Below are positions 11,029 to 22,698 of a DNA stretch of 64,000 bases, one piece after another. Location: contig WNNJ02003294.1 of the NCBI GenBank assembly GCA_012934845.2, positions 1 through 64,000 on the forward strand, written 5' to 3'. The number at the start of each line of letters is the position of its first letter. The first letter of the stretch is position 1. The DNA is from Pomphorhynchus laevis. Taxonomy: Eukaryota > Acanthocephala > Palaeacanthocephala > Echinorhynchida > Pomphorhynchidae. Made by a program: the position numbers and the translations under genes. Under the pieces are notes generated by a model. The model saw only the letters and a list, made by a program, of their open reading frames with translations. It searched no databases and had not been told where the DNA came from.

Positions 11029-11789
11029 GAAGACTCAAAAAAAAATTATAATAATTAATATTATGTGTTACATATAATATTACAATTTGAATTAATAATT
11101 ATTTCAAATTTTCCGTTTATCTTTTGCTATTTAAATAAGAATAATACTACCAATTGACGTGAGCGCTACCTAATGATAGCTATAAATAACTTGAAGTAAA
11201 AAATTCTATTTAATACAAAAAGCTCCTTATAGAAGATTAAAAAAATTAAACGTAAAAACTCTATAAAATCATATTTTAATACGATTTCATATTCTCTAAA
11301 GTTGTATCAGAGAAAAGATCATCGGAAAAGACTACTTTACTTTTAATCAAAAAATAATTAGTTGATTTTAGTAACATCGATACGTCGCGTTTCAACAAGA
11401 ATGGAAGCTATATAAAAGTGTTGCAAGATATCAAATCTTGCAACACTTTTTTAGCATTAGGAAGATTCGTGTATAGACAAATGATGCGTCTAGATACAGA
11501 GTATATAGTATATGGTATTTGGTATGTATATGGTATATAGTATATATGTATATGGTATACGAGTAATTGATTAAAATTGACAAGTATTTTATTTAAACTT
11601 TTGATAATAGTACAAATTACATACTAAAATATTAACATCACTCTAGCAACATTTAAGAAGATATTTGAATTTTAATAATTAAAATTTAATTTTAATTATT
11701 AAACTATTAATTAATTTAACTATTTCATCTAATTATATTACATTATAGTACTTTAAATAAACACTATTTAATCTAATTAATTATTTGAA
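11029..11789. other. AT-rich spacer with a perfect hairpin
   Basis: No gene seen. It contains the hairpin at 11414-11450 and a TATATGGTATA microsatellite-like stretch (about 11500-11560). Confidence 0.5.
11414..11450. repeat. Perfect 16-bp hairpin
   Basis: AAAAGTGTTGCAAGAT, loop ATCAA, then the exact reverse complement. It resembles a small foldback end or a structured RNA stem; nothing shows transcription. Confidence 0.8.
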
Positions 11790-12560
11790 TTAATAGAGAC
11801 CGATAGGTGCAAGCTCAACCGTTCCGTCGTTAAGTGATGTGTTTGGTTCGGGTTTCGCGAACAAACAACCTCGCCCGCAAACGAAACAAACCTTGGTTGT
11901 TGCAGCGAGAACGCCAGGATCATTTGTTGATTGATTCTGTTCTCGACCTTCATCATCCGCATAGACAGCGTTAATCTGAACATCTCGCAATGACTGACTT
12001 TTAGAATAGCTGGCGGACTGAAGTTGAGCCATTTCGAGAGCTCTCGCTTTTGAATATGCGTCATCAAGATTGATGTCACTGCATTCTAGAAGTCGTTGTC
12101 GTATGAAAGACGATTGAAGACCTGCCACGAATGCATCGCGCATCATCAGACTCTTATGTTCAAGTGCTGAGACTGCTTTGAAGGTGCGTTCCTTACTCAG
12201 GGTTTTCAGCGAATCAATGAATTGGTCGATTGATTGCATATTTGTCTGTCTACATGCGCTTAATTAATGTCGTGCGAAGACCTCGTTTCGGGGCTTTACG
12301 TATAGCTGTTCCAATCGATTCATTGCTGCGTCGAACGACTCACATTCACATATATATATATCGATAGACCATCGGACTGGCATGATTAACCAACACCTCC
12401 AATCGATTGTTTGCTTGAAGCTCTGTAATCGATGTCAAATATTTCGAAAAACGAAGTTTCCAGTGTGCACAGAGCAACGGAGCGTCCACATCGTTGAGTT
12501 GTGTTGCCAGAGCTTCCGGTTTGAAAATCTTGTCCTTTAAGAATTGTTTAATAAATTGTA
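11790..12560 (-). mobile_element. LTR-retrotransposon fossil, gag-region fragment
   Basis: The minus strand preserves the gag region of a Ty3/Gypsy-like element related to the one at 21585-26432: an APLLCAHWKLRFSKYL-type segment and a QRLLE...ALEMAQL-type segment, then the start of a zinc knuckle (CFVCGRG). It is an old, broken fragment with at least a few breaks; pol and LTRs were not found next to it. Confidence 0.6.
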
Positions 12561-12959
12561 CTAACGCGAGCTTTATTAAACAATCTACAAAACATAATAA
12601 TAAGTTAGTGTTCTTAACATATGTCAAACCCGTAGAGATAGTTCGTTGGTAGACTAGCTCAGATCCTTTAATGATCCCAACGGTGGATTAATTTTAAGAA
12701 AGCGGAAGAAGACAATTGAGGTCTTGTTTCCTCACAACAAAAGATATTGGAGGATATGAGGAACAACAGAGACATGAACAAAAATATGTTTTCTTGTAGG
12801 AAATGGCATTGGATTACTAAATGATATGTGAACAACAGATAACTGAACAAAAACAACGACAATGACAACGAGATATAATTTAATGAATCAAAATCAAGAC
12901 GATGGATATCTAACTATTGACAGGAGTAATTGTCAAAGTTGAGTTTCATGGGCTCCAGC
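12561..12959. other. Spacer, no gene recognised
   Basis: Moderately AT-rich; only chance open frames. An ACAACGACAATGACAAC run lies near 12852. Confidence 0.4.
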
Positions 12960-13375
12960 AGTTGCGCGACATGTGCGAAGCAAACGTGGACGTTTACTGC
13001 AGTTGGCCAGGCAATCTACAAGAACGTTACTTCACTGAAGGGGAAAGAACCAGACCTAGTAAGGAAAGTAAATCGTTCCGGTCTTGAAATAGTCGTAGTT
13101 ACCTCTCTATATTATTTGGGTTTTGGTACTCAACTTTTAAATCAAGGTTGGATCTTGCCCTACCCACGACTTGCTACGAGAAAGCGTCGACAGGCGAAGT
13201 ATGGAGATACTCACAAATCCTCGGATGTCGTTAGCTGAAGATAAGTTTTGGCAAGTAAATGAAAGTTTGGCGTCCTTGAGACTTGTAGTCAAATGAGGAA
13301 AGGACTTAACTTTTGTGTGTGATTATGTACCCAGCACTAGCTCGGTATATGTACTTTTGTAGATGATCTTTATGA
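12960..13375 (+). mobile_element. LINE apurinic-type endonuclease fragment
   Basis: Frames give NVTSLKGKEPDLVRKV, GLEIVVVTS, FGTQLLNQGW, then after a frame change ILTNPRMS, VNESLASLRLVV and LTFVCDYVPS. This order matches the N-terminal half of APE endonucleases in a widespread animal LINE family (the pattern 'NV.SL.GKE.EL', 'L.IVG...TH', 'GW', 'VNER.A.LRL', 'VVCAYAP'). The RT at 18170-19440 and the tail at 26575-26990 belong to the same family and strand, so these may be parts of one interrupted element. Confidence 0.6.
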
Positions 13376-14434
13376 TTTATTTGATGGTAAATATGTGGTT
13401 GAATATAGTTGAATATAATTTGTATCTAAGTTTTTAATTTTGATAATTAAATTTCGTTTCAAGCTTGATTACGTGTTTAAATTACACTGGGTTTAAAAAA
13501 TACTTTGTTTAATATTTCCTTTTGTAATAAACTAGAAGTTTTATTAGAGAGAAAACATGTTATACAATCATGACATTCACCCGGAAGCAATCGTTTAAGT
13601 ACGCGGAATGATTTTTCCGATGCGGTCTAAATAAGGTGGACGATCATTCCTTCATACCATGTCCAGGTTCCGATTGCCAAGATATCTAACAACTGCGCAG
13701 TTCGGATTTACGATATCTAGCTGTATTGGTTTCAGTTAACTTTCGCAATGAAGCATTTTATTCGCTATTCATTTGCAATGAAACAATAACGGTCAACTCA
13801 TCATCAACTGATGCACTATTTCAGAATCATTAAAATGATTTTATGGGTTACTTAAATTTCTGATTTTTCCATTTCACTTATTTAATTTAGATGCAAATGG
13901 TGGAGCTGATTGCAACCCTACTTCGCACAAATTCTATGAACAACAAAGTTATGCTGAAAGACCATGGAGATCTAAACCAAACAAAAGGTTTGCTTCTCAT
14001 ATTACGCTAAAGTTCACTAAAATCTATGACATAGGAGCGAGCAAGGAAAAAATGTAACATATTCGATCATACTCATCAGCTCTGCTGAGGGTCTACATTT
14101 TTCGCTGGTAAACTTCACGCAATGGAAAGTAATCGATAACCGCTTTTACTGGATATCCTTATGGAATCCGGATTGAGCTTATGCTCTTCACATTCTGCCT
14201 AGTCGAGATAGTCGTTATTGCCATTCGGGAAGCTAAACCGATCCGGACTCCAGGACATTACTGAATTTCTACCACAGCAACTAAACACCCGATTTACTCC
14301 GTACATAACCCCACTACACTCCTCTTCATCTAAGGTCTTGTAACCCAAGTTAAGTGCTAACTAAGGTCATCACTCTAATAAACTTATCATACCATACCAT
14401 GTCTTGTTTAGCTGTAACATTGTAATGACGGTAA
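13376..14434. other. Unassigned, moderately GC segment
   Basis: Less AT-rich than most spacers, with no open frame that I recognise. A CATACCATACCAT run near 14385-14402 could be a LINE 3' end. Probably old transposon sequence. Confidence 0.3.
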
Positions 14435-15730
14435 GTGAATCAGTTTAGCCAATATCCATTTTCAGTCATCGGAGATACATATTGCTACCTCCTAGATCGA
14501 ATAGTGGGTAGTTGTTATGACATGATACTTGTTGATTTCAACAATAGAACTGATAGTTGGAACAGAGATGCACTCCGCAGAGTAAGGAACGATTATCTTA
14601 TTCGTGTATCACCAGCTCCCACTTTCCATCGCAATCTACAAATTCTCTTCGCGACATTCTACAGTTCCATTGAAAGTGATTGCTTAAATCCTTCTATATT
14701 GAACAATCGCGATAATAATTGACAACCTCATAAAACCTATTTCGTTTGCGGTCAAAAGAGAATACCCTACTGTCAAGAAGATACCACTTTGATCGTATCA
14801 GAGTGGTTCTTTTTCAAGCGACTATCCGACCTTTTCCCGTTATAGGTAGCAGAATTTTAACCCGATTTAACTCTTATCTCTCTCAGCAAGCTACACGGAT
14901 TATATCAACAACCTTTCTACCATAAATGTATGATTTTCAACCCCAGTTTAAAAAACAATTCAAGGTTCATCCCAAAACGTTCCATCTTAATATTTCTGAC
15001 TCCTTCAGACAGGCTAACTTGAGAGGATATTGAAGTTTTCGTTGCAGACTACAACTGAGTAGGTATAAAAACTGAATTGCTTGCCATATCCTTTCACAGT
15101 CCTCATTTTGGAAGATATTCAAAAGAGAAATTTGCCAGTTGGAAGTAGAGTGCATCTGCATGGATTGGTGCCGTAGGCTTTAACAACGTGTAAAGGAGTC
15201 GATTTTTCTTCACAACTACGGTGCTACAAGCCGCAACCAATCCTATTTTGGTGTAATTTCTGGAGTAGGGATTTATCTATTACTAATATCATGAACTCAT
15301 AGAGTTCACGAAGACTCCAAATTCCAGACACCAATCTCCACCCGAGTCTGTCAGTTTTTAACATACAATTCGAGAAAGGAGATCGTCAACACAATGCTAT
15401 TAGCCTCACCATTAGATATTGCTTGTATTAGCTGCAAGAATAATATTTTTATCCAAAAAAGAAACCGATGAAGTGTCCTAAAGTTATGCGGCTTATTTCA
15501 ATTAAAAATTCTCATTTTCATTTATTAAAGGTGCTTGCTCTTAAAATCCGCGATAATTTGGTTATGCGGAATTTAACCCATTAAGTTTTCATTGTTATAT
15601 TAGTGGACGCTCGTTTCATACATCAGTTAGTGAATTGTATCGGTTTTGAAAAGAGAACATTCATCAGTTATCTGTGACTATTTTTTCGATTTTTCTGCTG
15701 CACTTGACCGCATTACAATTTCCTTTGTTA
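14435..15730 (+). mobile_element. Decayed LINE RT relic, copy 1
   Basis: MILVDFNNRTDSWNRDALRR near 14520-14580 looks like an RT motif A with the usual following block. Segments near 14850-15140 and 15600-15730 recur, diverged, at 16340-16745 (ILTRFN.YL, then CAACTGAGTAGG, then a FFAA.DRI-type word), so two old copies of one LINE lie in tandem. Too broken for a protein call. Confidence 0.4.
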
Positions 15731-16285
15731 AGAAAAAAGATTTATTTAACGTGGCAAATGCGTGCCAGCGCACGCTTACATGACCACAACAAAACAAAAA
15801 TGTAAATCATGTGTCGAGAAGGTGTGAACAGAGGAGGTGTTTGAATGTGATAAAGGAGGGAGCGCGGCGGACGTCGAGAGGGAGTTGATTCCAGGCGAGT
15901 GAGGCGGCGACGAGGAAGGATCGGAGACCATAGTTGTTGGAGTAATTGGGAACGTAGAGTAAGAGGGTATGACGGGAACGCAGCGATAGCGAGGTGGGGC
16001 GAGTTTCGTCTAAGAAAGGAAGATTGATGAACGACGGGGAGCTGACAGCGATTATAGAAAAGTTACGAGAAGAAGGCGGAGTTTGATGCGGATGTGGATG
16101 GTGGGCCAGGAGAGTTGGGCAAGATATGTGGATATGTGGTCGAAGCGACGTAGACGAAAGAGCACTCGAACGGCGGAGTTGATTATGCGTTGTAGTCGTA
16201 GGATGATGGATTTTGGAGAATTGACAAAAAGGCTAAGGCAGTAATCGATTTTAGGGAAAAGAAGCGATGAAAGAGAGACATACAA
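15731..16285 (-). mobile_element. CR1/L2-like LINE 3' end inserted in LINE relic
   Basis: The minus strand encodes IIKYA-like thumb sequence (YCLSLFVNSPKSIILRLQRI, INSAVRVLFRLRRFDHIS) and then ...LAWNQLPLDVR..., the typical tail of CR1/L2/jockey RTs, ending near 15745 with AATAAATC. It is the same family as 19450-21584/26433-26560: TTGTTGGAGTAATTGGGAA and GCGTGCC.GCGCACGC words are shared in opposite orientation. 5'-truncated. Confidence 0.65.
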
Positions 16286-17560
16286 GAACGGAAGTCGATA
16301 AGGAAGCAGATACGGCGGATGTCACGGAGAACAATCGTTATCTATCTGATAGTTGGATTTTAACCCGATTTAACTACTACCTCTTTCAACAAGCAACCGG
16401 GATTCTATCGACAACTTATAAAGATAGCATTTTCAGTCCCACTTCGACAATACTCAAGGTTCTAGCCAAAATGTTAGATCTTTATTTTTTAGATTTATTC
16501 AGACTGGTTCTCTCGAAAGAATAGTTGAGCTCTAGTTACCGTCTCCAACTGAGTAGGCACAATACCTACATTGATCTTTTTAGCCTTCCCAGTATTCTTT
16601 ATGAAGATATCCAAGAGAGAAGTTTATCAGTTAGAGACATAATAAGCCAGGTAAAATTAGTACTTTGGAATTTCATTAAACATTCATCACTTATCTCCAG
16701 CTATTCTTGGATTTTTCGCTGCCTTTGATCGCATTTTAATTCCTTTGTCATCTCATATATCATGTCCCTCGAGTCGCCTGCTAGAATTGTTAACAGGGTG
16801 AAGATAATATTGTATATCTAGCGTATTTACTGTATAAATAACCCCGATGATCCACAGTTCTACCCGAATACTAGTGTGCTCAAGGTTCAATCTTTCCAAT
16901 ATTGTATTTAGTCGCATCCATTATTCTTAAACCTATAATGTACGATAAACATCTGATGATATATGCTGATTATATTGTCTCCATGTTTTCAGAACGTATA
17001 TGTAATGATGTAGTCTCTAAAATTAGCGATTTTAAGATTAAAAATCCATTTGTTCTCATCCAACCTCCTTAATCCGTCTAAAACGTAGGTAGCTTTCTTT
17101 CATGGCACCTCTACAACAAGAAATAATTTAAAGAAATTCGAAATCTCAGTTTTTTTTCATTATGATTAATTAACCACTTCCTTCATACATCGAGTAAGAT
17201 ATCTGGGTTTCACCATCTCGGTGAACCAGGCCACCGGATTCGACTTGAATATATTCGAGTGTCTTGAAGAGAACGAAATGGGTCTTGAAAAGTCCTCACC
17301 GTTTGTTATTAAGATAGGAAGTTCAGGGGCACCTTTAGTGTATTTGGTCTATCTCAGGACCACTTATTTTTATGAGGACGCCCATCTAAGCAAAGACTAA
17401 CATTTTTCAAGCACTTTACATCGAGACTACAGTCCATCGTGCGCCGCAATTTATCCCTTAGATGCATGACAGACCCTGATTAGCCTAATCACATGATGTT
17501 GCGTTGGTGCAAGCTTGTGTGATCTGATATATCTAAAGATTGATAACTGCCTTTATGAGA
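16286..17560 (+). mobile_element. Decayed LINE RT relic, copy 2
   Basis: It contains the second diverged copy of the relic at 14.4-15.7 kb, then an RT-like YADY near 16960-16985 where YADD is expected and a YLGF-type word near 17200. Stops and shifts throughout. The clade cannot be given. Confidence 0.4.
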
Positions 17561-18169
17561 AAGATTAGGTAAAATTAAACTACTTTCATTTTCAACTAGT
17601 TTATTTTTTTATTACTTGCATGTTATTATTAAGAAAATGTTTATTATTATTTTTGACTTGTTAGATACTGCCAATGTTGCAAACTTATCCTCGTCGTGTA
17701 TAATCCACTCGCTCTAACAATCCGCTATATTGTAGTTGACTTGTTTAAATCGCGGTATTGCTGGAAAAATAGCTTATATCGTTATCATCGTTCACTCCAG
17801 GCGTATTGTGAAGTTGTTTCGAGTCCTAGGTTTTGGTAATATCTGACAACCAGAAATTTTTAAACATTAATTTTGTTGCGTTTTACCGTGTGTTCTGATT
17901 ATCGAGTTCGCCACACTCTTCTCAATTAAACAGTCAAAACTTCAAAAAATCAATTTAAAATATTGCATTAGAAGGGGCAAACCTTTGATGCCCTTGCATC
18001 GAAGAAAGTTGAGGAAGAAATATTTTAAAGTGTGATGTCATTTCATTATATAAAAAAAATACTTATTATAAAATACTTGTTTAATACACCACAGAAATGA
18101 CATTGTGATGTGAGGCGTTTTCAATTAAACATCAAAATAAAAATAAATATCAAGTAGCGAAGGGCAAAG
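17561..18169. other. AT-rich spacer, no gene seen
   Basis: The stretch around 18060-18135 (GTGTAAT-like, ACATTGTGATG words) is low complexity. It may hold the decayed linker of the LINE whose RT follows. Confidence 0.3.
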
Positions 18170-19440
18170 AGAGCTTCAGGTAGAGCAGTTAACTAAGCTA
18201 AGAAGGCGGCTTGTAAAATTTTGGATAGCGCTTGAAACTCGATTTTAGGTCAGCTTCGAAGATGTTCTAGAGGACGATCAAGAACGTTCGTGTTGAAAAT
18301 CAGAAAACTCCTCAAACTGTCTATGACAAGAGAAGGTATATGCTGACTGACATTGAAGTAATTTTTGGTTGTTGGAAAGAGCATTTTACGAGTCTCCGTA
18401 ATCCTGTGGATATGCCTTCTCTCGTAGAAGTAGATTGTTTAGAACCAACGGAAGAGGGCATATCTTTGGAAGAGGTCATTGCTGTTGATAAAAACCTTCG
18501 TAATTGCACATCTTGAGTAGATGAGATTCGACATGAAACTTTAAAGTATCTTGACGTTGTAGGCATGAAGTGGCTAATACGGATCATCAACGTCGCATTG
18601 AGGTCGGGCAAGGTTACTAGTGGATGGCAAACCAGGGGTGGTTGTACGATCTTTAAGAAAGGTGACCGAAGAGTGTGTTCCAATTATCAAAGCATCACTT
18701 TGCTTAGTCAAACTGGTAAGTTATTTGCTAGGATTCTTGAGTTAAGGACACGGCATATAGTTGAGGACAGTTACAAGAGGAACAATGCGGCTTTCGTCCA
18801 GTCATTGAACTGCGGATCAGCTTGTTTACTCTCTCAACTATCCTCGAACGGTATTGGGAGTTCGCTCAACAGGTCTATATGTGCTTTGTAGATTTGGAGA
18901 AGGCGTTCGACCGAGTTCAGCGAGATAGGTTGTGAGAGGTACTAAGGGAGTATGGAGTACCACACTATCTTCGGGTAGCTGTGAAGGCTGCACAGTCGGA
19001 TGTCGGACTTTAATTCGGGTCTATTAGGATGCCATCTCTGCTTTTCGCAGATGATGTTCTTTTGTTGGTTTCTTGTCCTGATGACTTACAATGCCTACCA
19101 GATCATTTACGATAGTATGCCAAGCAACATGGATGTTGGTCAGTACCTCCAAGACAGTCTCTATGTGTTCGTCTTGGATTCAGGTGCCAATGTCGACCCG
19201 GATTGGAGTAATGTTCTTATTGATGTGGATGACTTTAAGTATCTTGGGTTATTGTTCTCGAGGGACTGCATGACCATAAGGGAGATTGAGAAGCGGATCT
19301 GTTTAGCTAACGCAGCAATGCGTTCTTTGTACAGATCTGTCGTAGTGAAGCGGGAGTTGAGTCTTCAGGCGAAACTTTAAGTTTACCGCGCAATCTTCGT
19401 TCATATCTTAACCTATGATCATGAGCTTAGGGTTATGACT
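18170..19440 (+). mobile_element. LINE reverse transcriptase fragment
   Basis: Broken frames preserve: WKEHFTSLRNPVDMPS, GWQTRGGCTIFKKGDRRV, CSNYQSITLLSQTGKLF, CFVDLEKAFDRVQRDRL (motif A, split between frames), SLLFADDVLLLVS (motif C), FKYLGLLFSRDCMTIREIEK and AAMRSLYRSVVVKRELSLQA. The text breaks off after VMTER near 19450 and its natural continuation (RGVAG..LRYKVRNSVIR) appears at 26580. At least one stop and several shifts. It is the same family as the endonuclease piece at 12960-13375. Confidence 0.75.
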
Positions 19441-19449
19441 GAAAGGTTA

Positions 19450-21584
19450 ATAACTGAATAAACAAATTGTCTTGATTATTACAAATTACTTACATTGCAG
19501 ATTAATTCAATCAGTTGCAGATCGATTCAATCAGTTGCAGATCGATTTAATCAGTTGCAGATCCATTCAATTAGTTGCAGATCAATTCAATCAGTTGCAG
19601 ATCAATTCAATCAGTTGCAGATCGGATCGCTGCGCTCGCCGAACAGTTGCAGTAGCAAATTTAACAGCTTGAACGTAATAAAACAGCAACGACCGACACC
19701 AACTGTTCTCAATTACAAGTACAGTGCTTGACACATAACTGCAGCGTCTGGACCACAATCGCTTGCGACAACAGAAAGTCTAAAAACTTCCTATGTTGGT
19801 TGTGTGCCCACAAACTAATCCGCAACCTTTCCAATAAGCACATATCAACATCCAACACGTCCACTTAAACTACCCATCGTTTCTAATGTCCTTTCTCTGA
19901 TTACTGATCATGTCACCATATACACTTCCCGTCGCATTTCATCTTTATTCCCCAACACCCCCGTCCCTTGCCTCCTGTCTCGTTTCTCAATAGCCCACAT
20001 TCATCAATTAAAATCACCTTCACCAACCTTCACGATCCTTCCACGCATAAACTTCCCTCACTCCGCTTGTCACCCTCTATATTATCCATATCCCCTTTGT
20101 CTTCCGCTGTCGAAAATACTCCCTTAATATTCTAAGCTCCCAGCTCTCCTATCGTAATCTCACCCAATTACGTCACTCGTCGTCCTTTACGGAAACGCTT
20201 TCCTTCTCGCGATCGTTGCGTCATCGTCACTAATATCGCCCCATTCCACCTTCTTATCTCCACGAGCACGACTCGACCTCCTTCAGATTCATACTTTCGT
20301 CTCGTGTTCGGATAAACCATTATTTTTCAACGACATCTCTCCTGTCGCTTTATACGCCCTAAACTAAGGAATTGCTACATTCCTTATAGCAATAGCCCCA
20401 TTTCACACCTCCCTACTCTGTCTAAGCTCTTAGAACGTCTCATCTTAATATGGATCAACGTTTATCTCTCATCATCCAATCTGTACCCTCCTTGCCAATC
20501 CGCTTTCTGCTCAACTCATTTCATAGAAATCGTCTGCATGAAAATTTACAACGACCTACTCATTTCTTGTGACAAGGCTCTATATAGTGTTCTCATGTCC
20601 TTCGACCTCTCCTCCGCCTTCGACATCGTCGACTACTCTATCCTCCTTTCTACCCTTCGTTATGATTACGGATTTTCTTCCTCCGCCGTAGCATGGTTTG
20701 CCTCATATCTATCCGACCGTTCTTTCGCGTCTGTTCTAATTCATCATCCTCACCTCCCATCTCTATTTTCCGCGGGGTCACACAAGGTTCAGTCCTAGGT
20801 CCCCTGTTTTTCTCTCTTCTGCTTGGCGATCTCTTTTCGTTTATCAAACCTTATTCCTTTAATGTAATACAACCCGCCGATGACATACTCATCTATGTTC
20901 ATGCACCCGCCCATCGCATACATGATATCGACATTTCTGCCTCAAGCTGCCTATCTTCTATCTACAAATGTCTATCCCATCTTCATCTCGTTCTAAACCC
21001 GACAAGTCCAATATAATGTGGATCATCCCTCTTAACCATAACATATCTACTCCCCCTGTATATTTTGCATCATCAATCATCCCCCTAGTCCACAATCTTA
21101 CTTTTTAAGCTTCCATTTTGATTATAACCTTTCCCTTAAACCTTCGTCCATGACTAGGCCCGCTCGTCTAATTTAATTCTTCGTGACATCCCCGTATCCG
21201 CCACCTTAGTAAGTTCCGTTCGTGTATGTATCTTATTTCATCGCTTTTCTTCCTTTAAATCGATTACTGCCTTAGCCTTTTCGCCAATTCTCCAAAATTC
21301 ATAATCCTACTCGTACTACGCATCATCAACTCCGCCGTTCAAGAGCACCTACGCCTCCGTCACTTCGACCACACATCCACATATCTTGCCCAGCTCTTCT
21401 GGCCCACCATCCACATCCTAATCTAACTCCGCTTCTTCTCGTAACTTCTCGTCTCGTCGTTGTCGGCTCCCCATCGTTCATCATCCTTCCTTTCTTAGAC
21501 GACACTCGCCCCACCTCTCTATCGATGCGTTCCCGTCATTTCCTCTTACTTCACGTTCCCAATTACTCCAACAACTACGGTATC
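19450..21584 (+). mobile_element. CR1/L2-like LINE, 5' and RT part
   Basis: C/T-rich plus-strand sequence. Frames give SHLPTLSKLLERLI, then MSFDLSSAFDIVDYSILL (motif A), VAWFASYLSDRSF, GVTQGSVLGPLFFSLLLGDL (motif B) and a PADDILIYV in the YADD position. The C-terminal part ends at 21584 where the Ty3/Gypsy-like fossil begins; the missing 3' end resumes at about 26433. The left boundary is uncertain: 19450-19900 could be its 5' UTR. Several frame breaks. Confidence 0.65.
19499..19625 (+). repeat. 20-bp tandem repeat, ~6.5 copies
   Basis: Copies of ATTCAATCAGTTGCAGATCG with single-base variants. It sits just before the CR1/L2-like LINE and may be part of its 5' UTR. Confidence 0.85.
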
Positions 21585-21702
21585 TGTGATTAAATTACCT
21601 TACCATTTACATTGTAAATCTTAACCCTTAAAGTAAAATATTTACACTTACTGATTTACTACCTTGTTTTGTAGATATTACTTAATAAAGCTTTTTACAA
21701 GC

Positions 21703-21720
21703 GTATCTGTTTACTTTACA
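21703..21720 (+). repeat. 18-bp target-site duplication, left copy
   Basis: GTATCTGTTTACTTTACA, identical to 22681-22698; the two flank the RTE fragment exactly. Confidence 0.9.
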
Positions 21721-22680
21721 GAGTACGTTATTTACTTTATAGCAGAGTACGATGCACAGCTGGAGTATCAAAACCATTTCGTATTTCCGTCGGCGTCCAC
21801 CAAGGAAGCGTGCTTTCGCCACTTCTGTTTATTCTGGTCATGGATACCTTAACGAGCGACATTCAGCGTCAAGCACCTTATACCCTACTATATGCGGACG
21901 ACGTCTTTCTAGCTTCCGTCAATAAGACCGACCTCACGCAGTTAGTCAAGCTTTGGAATGACAGATTAGCACAACATGGCCTGCGGCTAAACACTAGGAA
22001 GACTGAGTACTTGACGACCAATACAAACGATACGGGCACGATCAATATCAACGGAACAGACCTTCCACGGACCGAAAATTTCAAATATCTAGGATCGGTG
22101 CTCTCAGCTGATGGCGAATTGAACAACGAAATAACTGCCAGAATCAATGCTACATGGATGAAGTGGCGTGCTACAACTGGCATAATGTGCGACCGCAAAA
22201 TGAAGGATAGCATAAAGTCAAAGATATATCGAAGCGTTATTCGTCCCATTGCTCTTTATGGAGCAGAATGCTGGCCTATCACAAAGATAGCGGAACGTCG
22301 TCTCGCTGTCATGGAGACGAAGATGCTTCGATGGACAAGCGGTTTTAGTCTCCTAAATCGGGTTCGCAATGATGATATTTACCGACGATACGGTGTGATG
22401 CCTATCCGTGAGAAAATGCTAGAAGCCCGTCTCCGCTGGTTTGGCCACACTCTACGGGCACATGACGGTTCCATCGCAAAGGCAGGCTTGAAAATAGACT
22501 TTAAAGGCAAACGCCCCAAAGGACGACCAAGACAACGATGGTCTGACACGCTGCACAAGGATCTAAGAGATGCTGGACTACACCCTGATCTGGCTTCGGA
22601 TCGTTGCAAATGGAGGATGCGTTCCATGAGAGCCGACCCCGCCAACACACGGGATAAAGGCTAAAGAAAAAGAAGAAGAA
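21721..22680 (+). mobile_element. 5'-truncated RTE LINE
   Basis: A frame open from about 21733 to the stop at 22662-22664 encodes the second half of an RTE-clade RT: GVHQGSVLSPLLFILVMDTL (motif B), LLYADDVFLA (motif C), KTEYLTTNTND, NFKYLGSVLSADGEL, ALYGAECWPITK, METKMLRWTSGF, LRWFGHTLRAHDG and KRPKGRPRQRWSDTL. It closes with ADPANTRDKG, as in many nematode RTE elements. The 3' end is a short AAGAAGAAGAA run, typical of RTE tails, followed directly by the target duplication. The endonuclease and first RT motifs are absent (truncation at 21721), so it cannot move by itself. The intact frame implies a young insertion. Confidence 0.9.
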
Positions 22681-22698
22681 GTATCTGTTTACTTTACA
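22681..22698 (+). repeat. 18-bp target-site duplication, right copy
   Basis: Identical to 21703-21720; it joins the RTE tail to the interrupted leader of the LTR fossil. Confidence 0.9.

Noticed and set aside
21878-22249. Minus-strand 123-codon frame inside the RTE
   Set aside because: Antisense shadow of the RTE reverse transcriptase.
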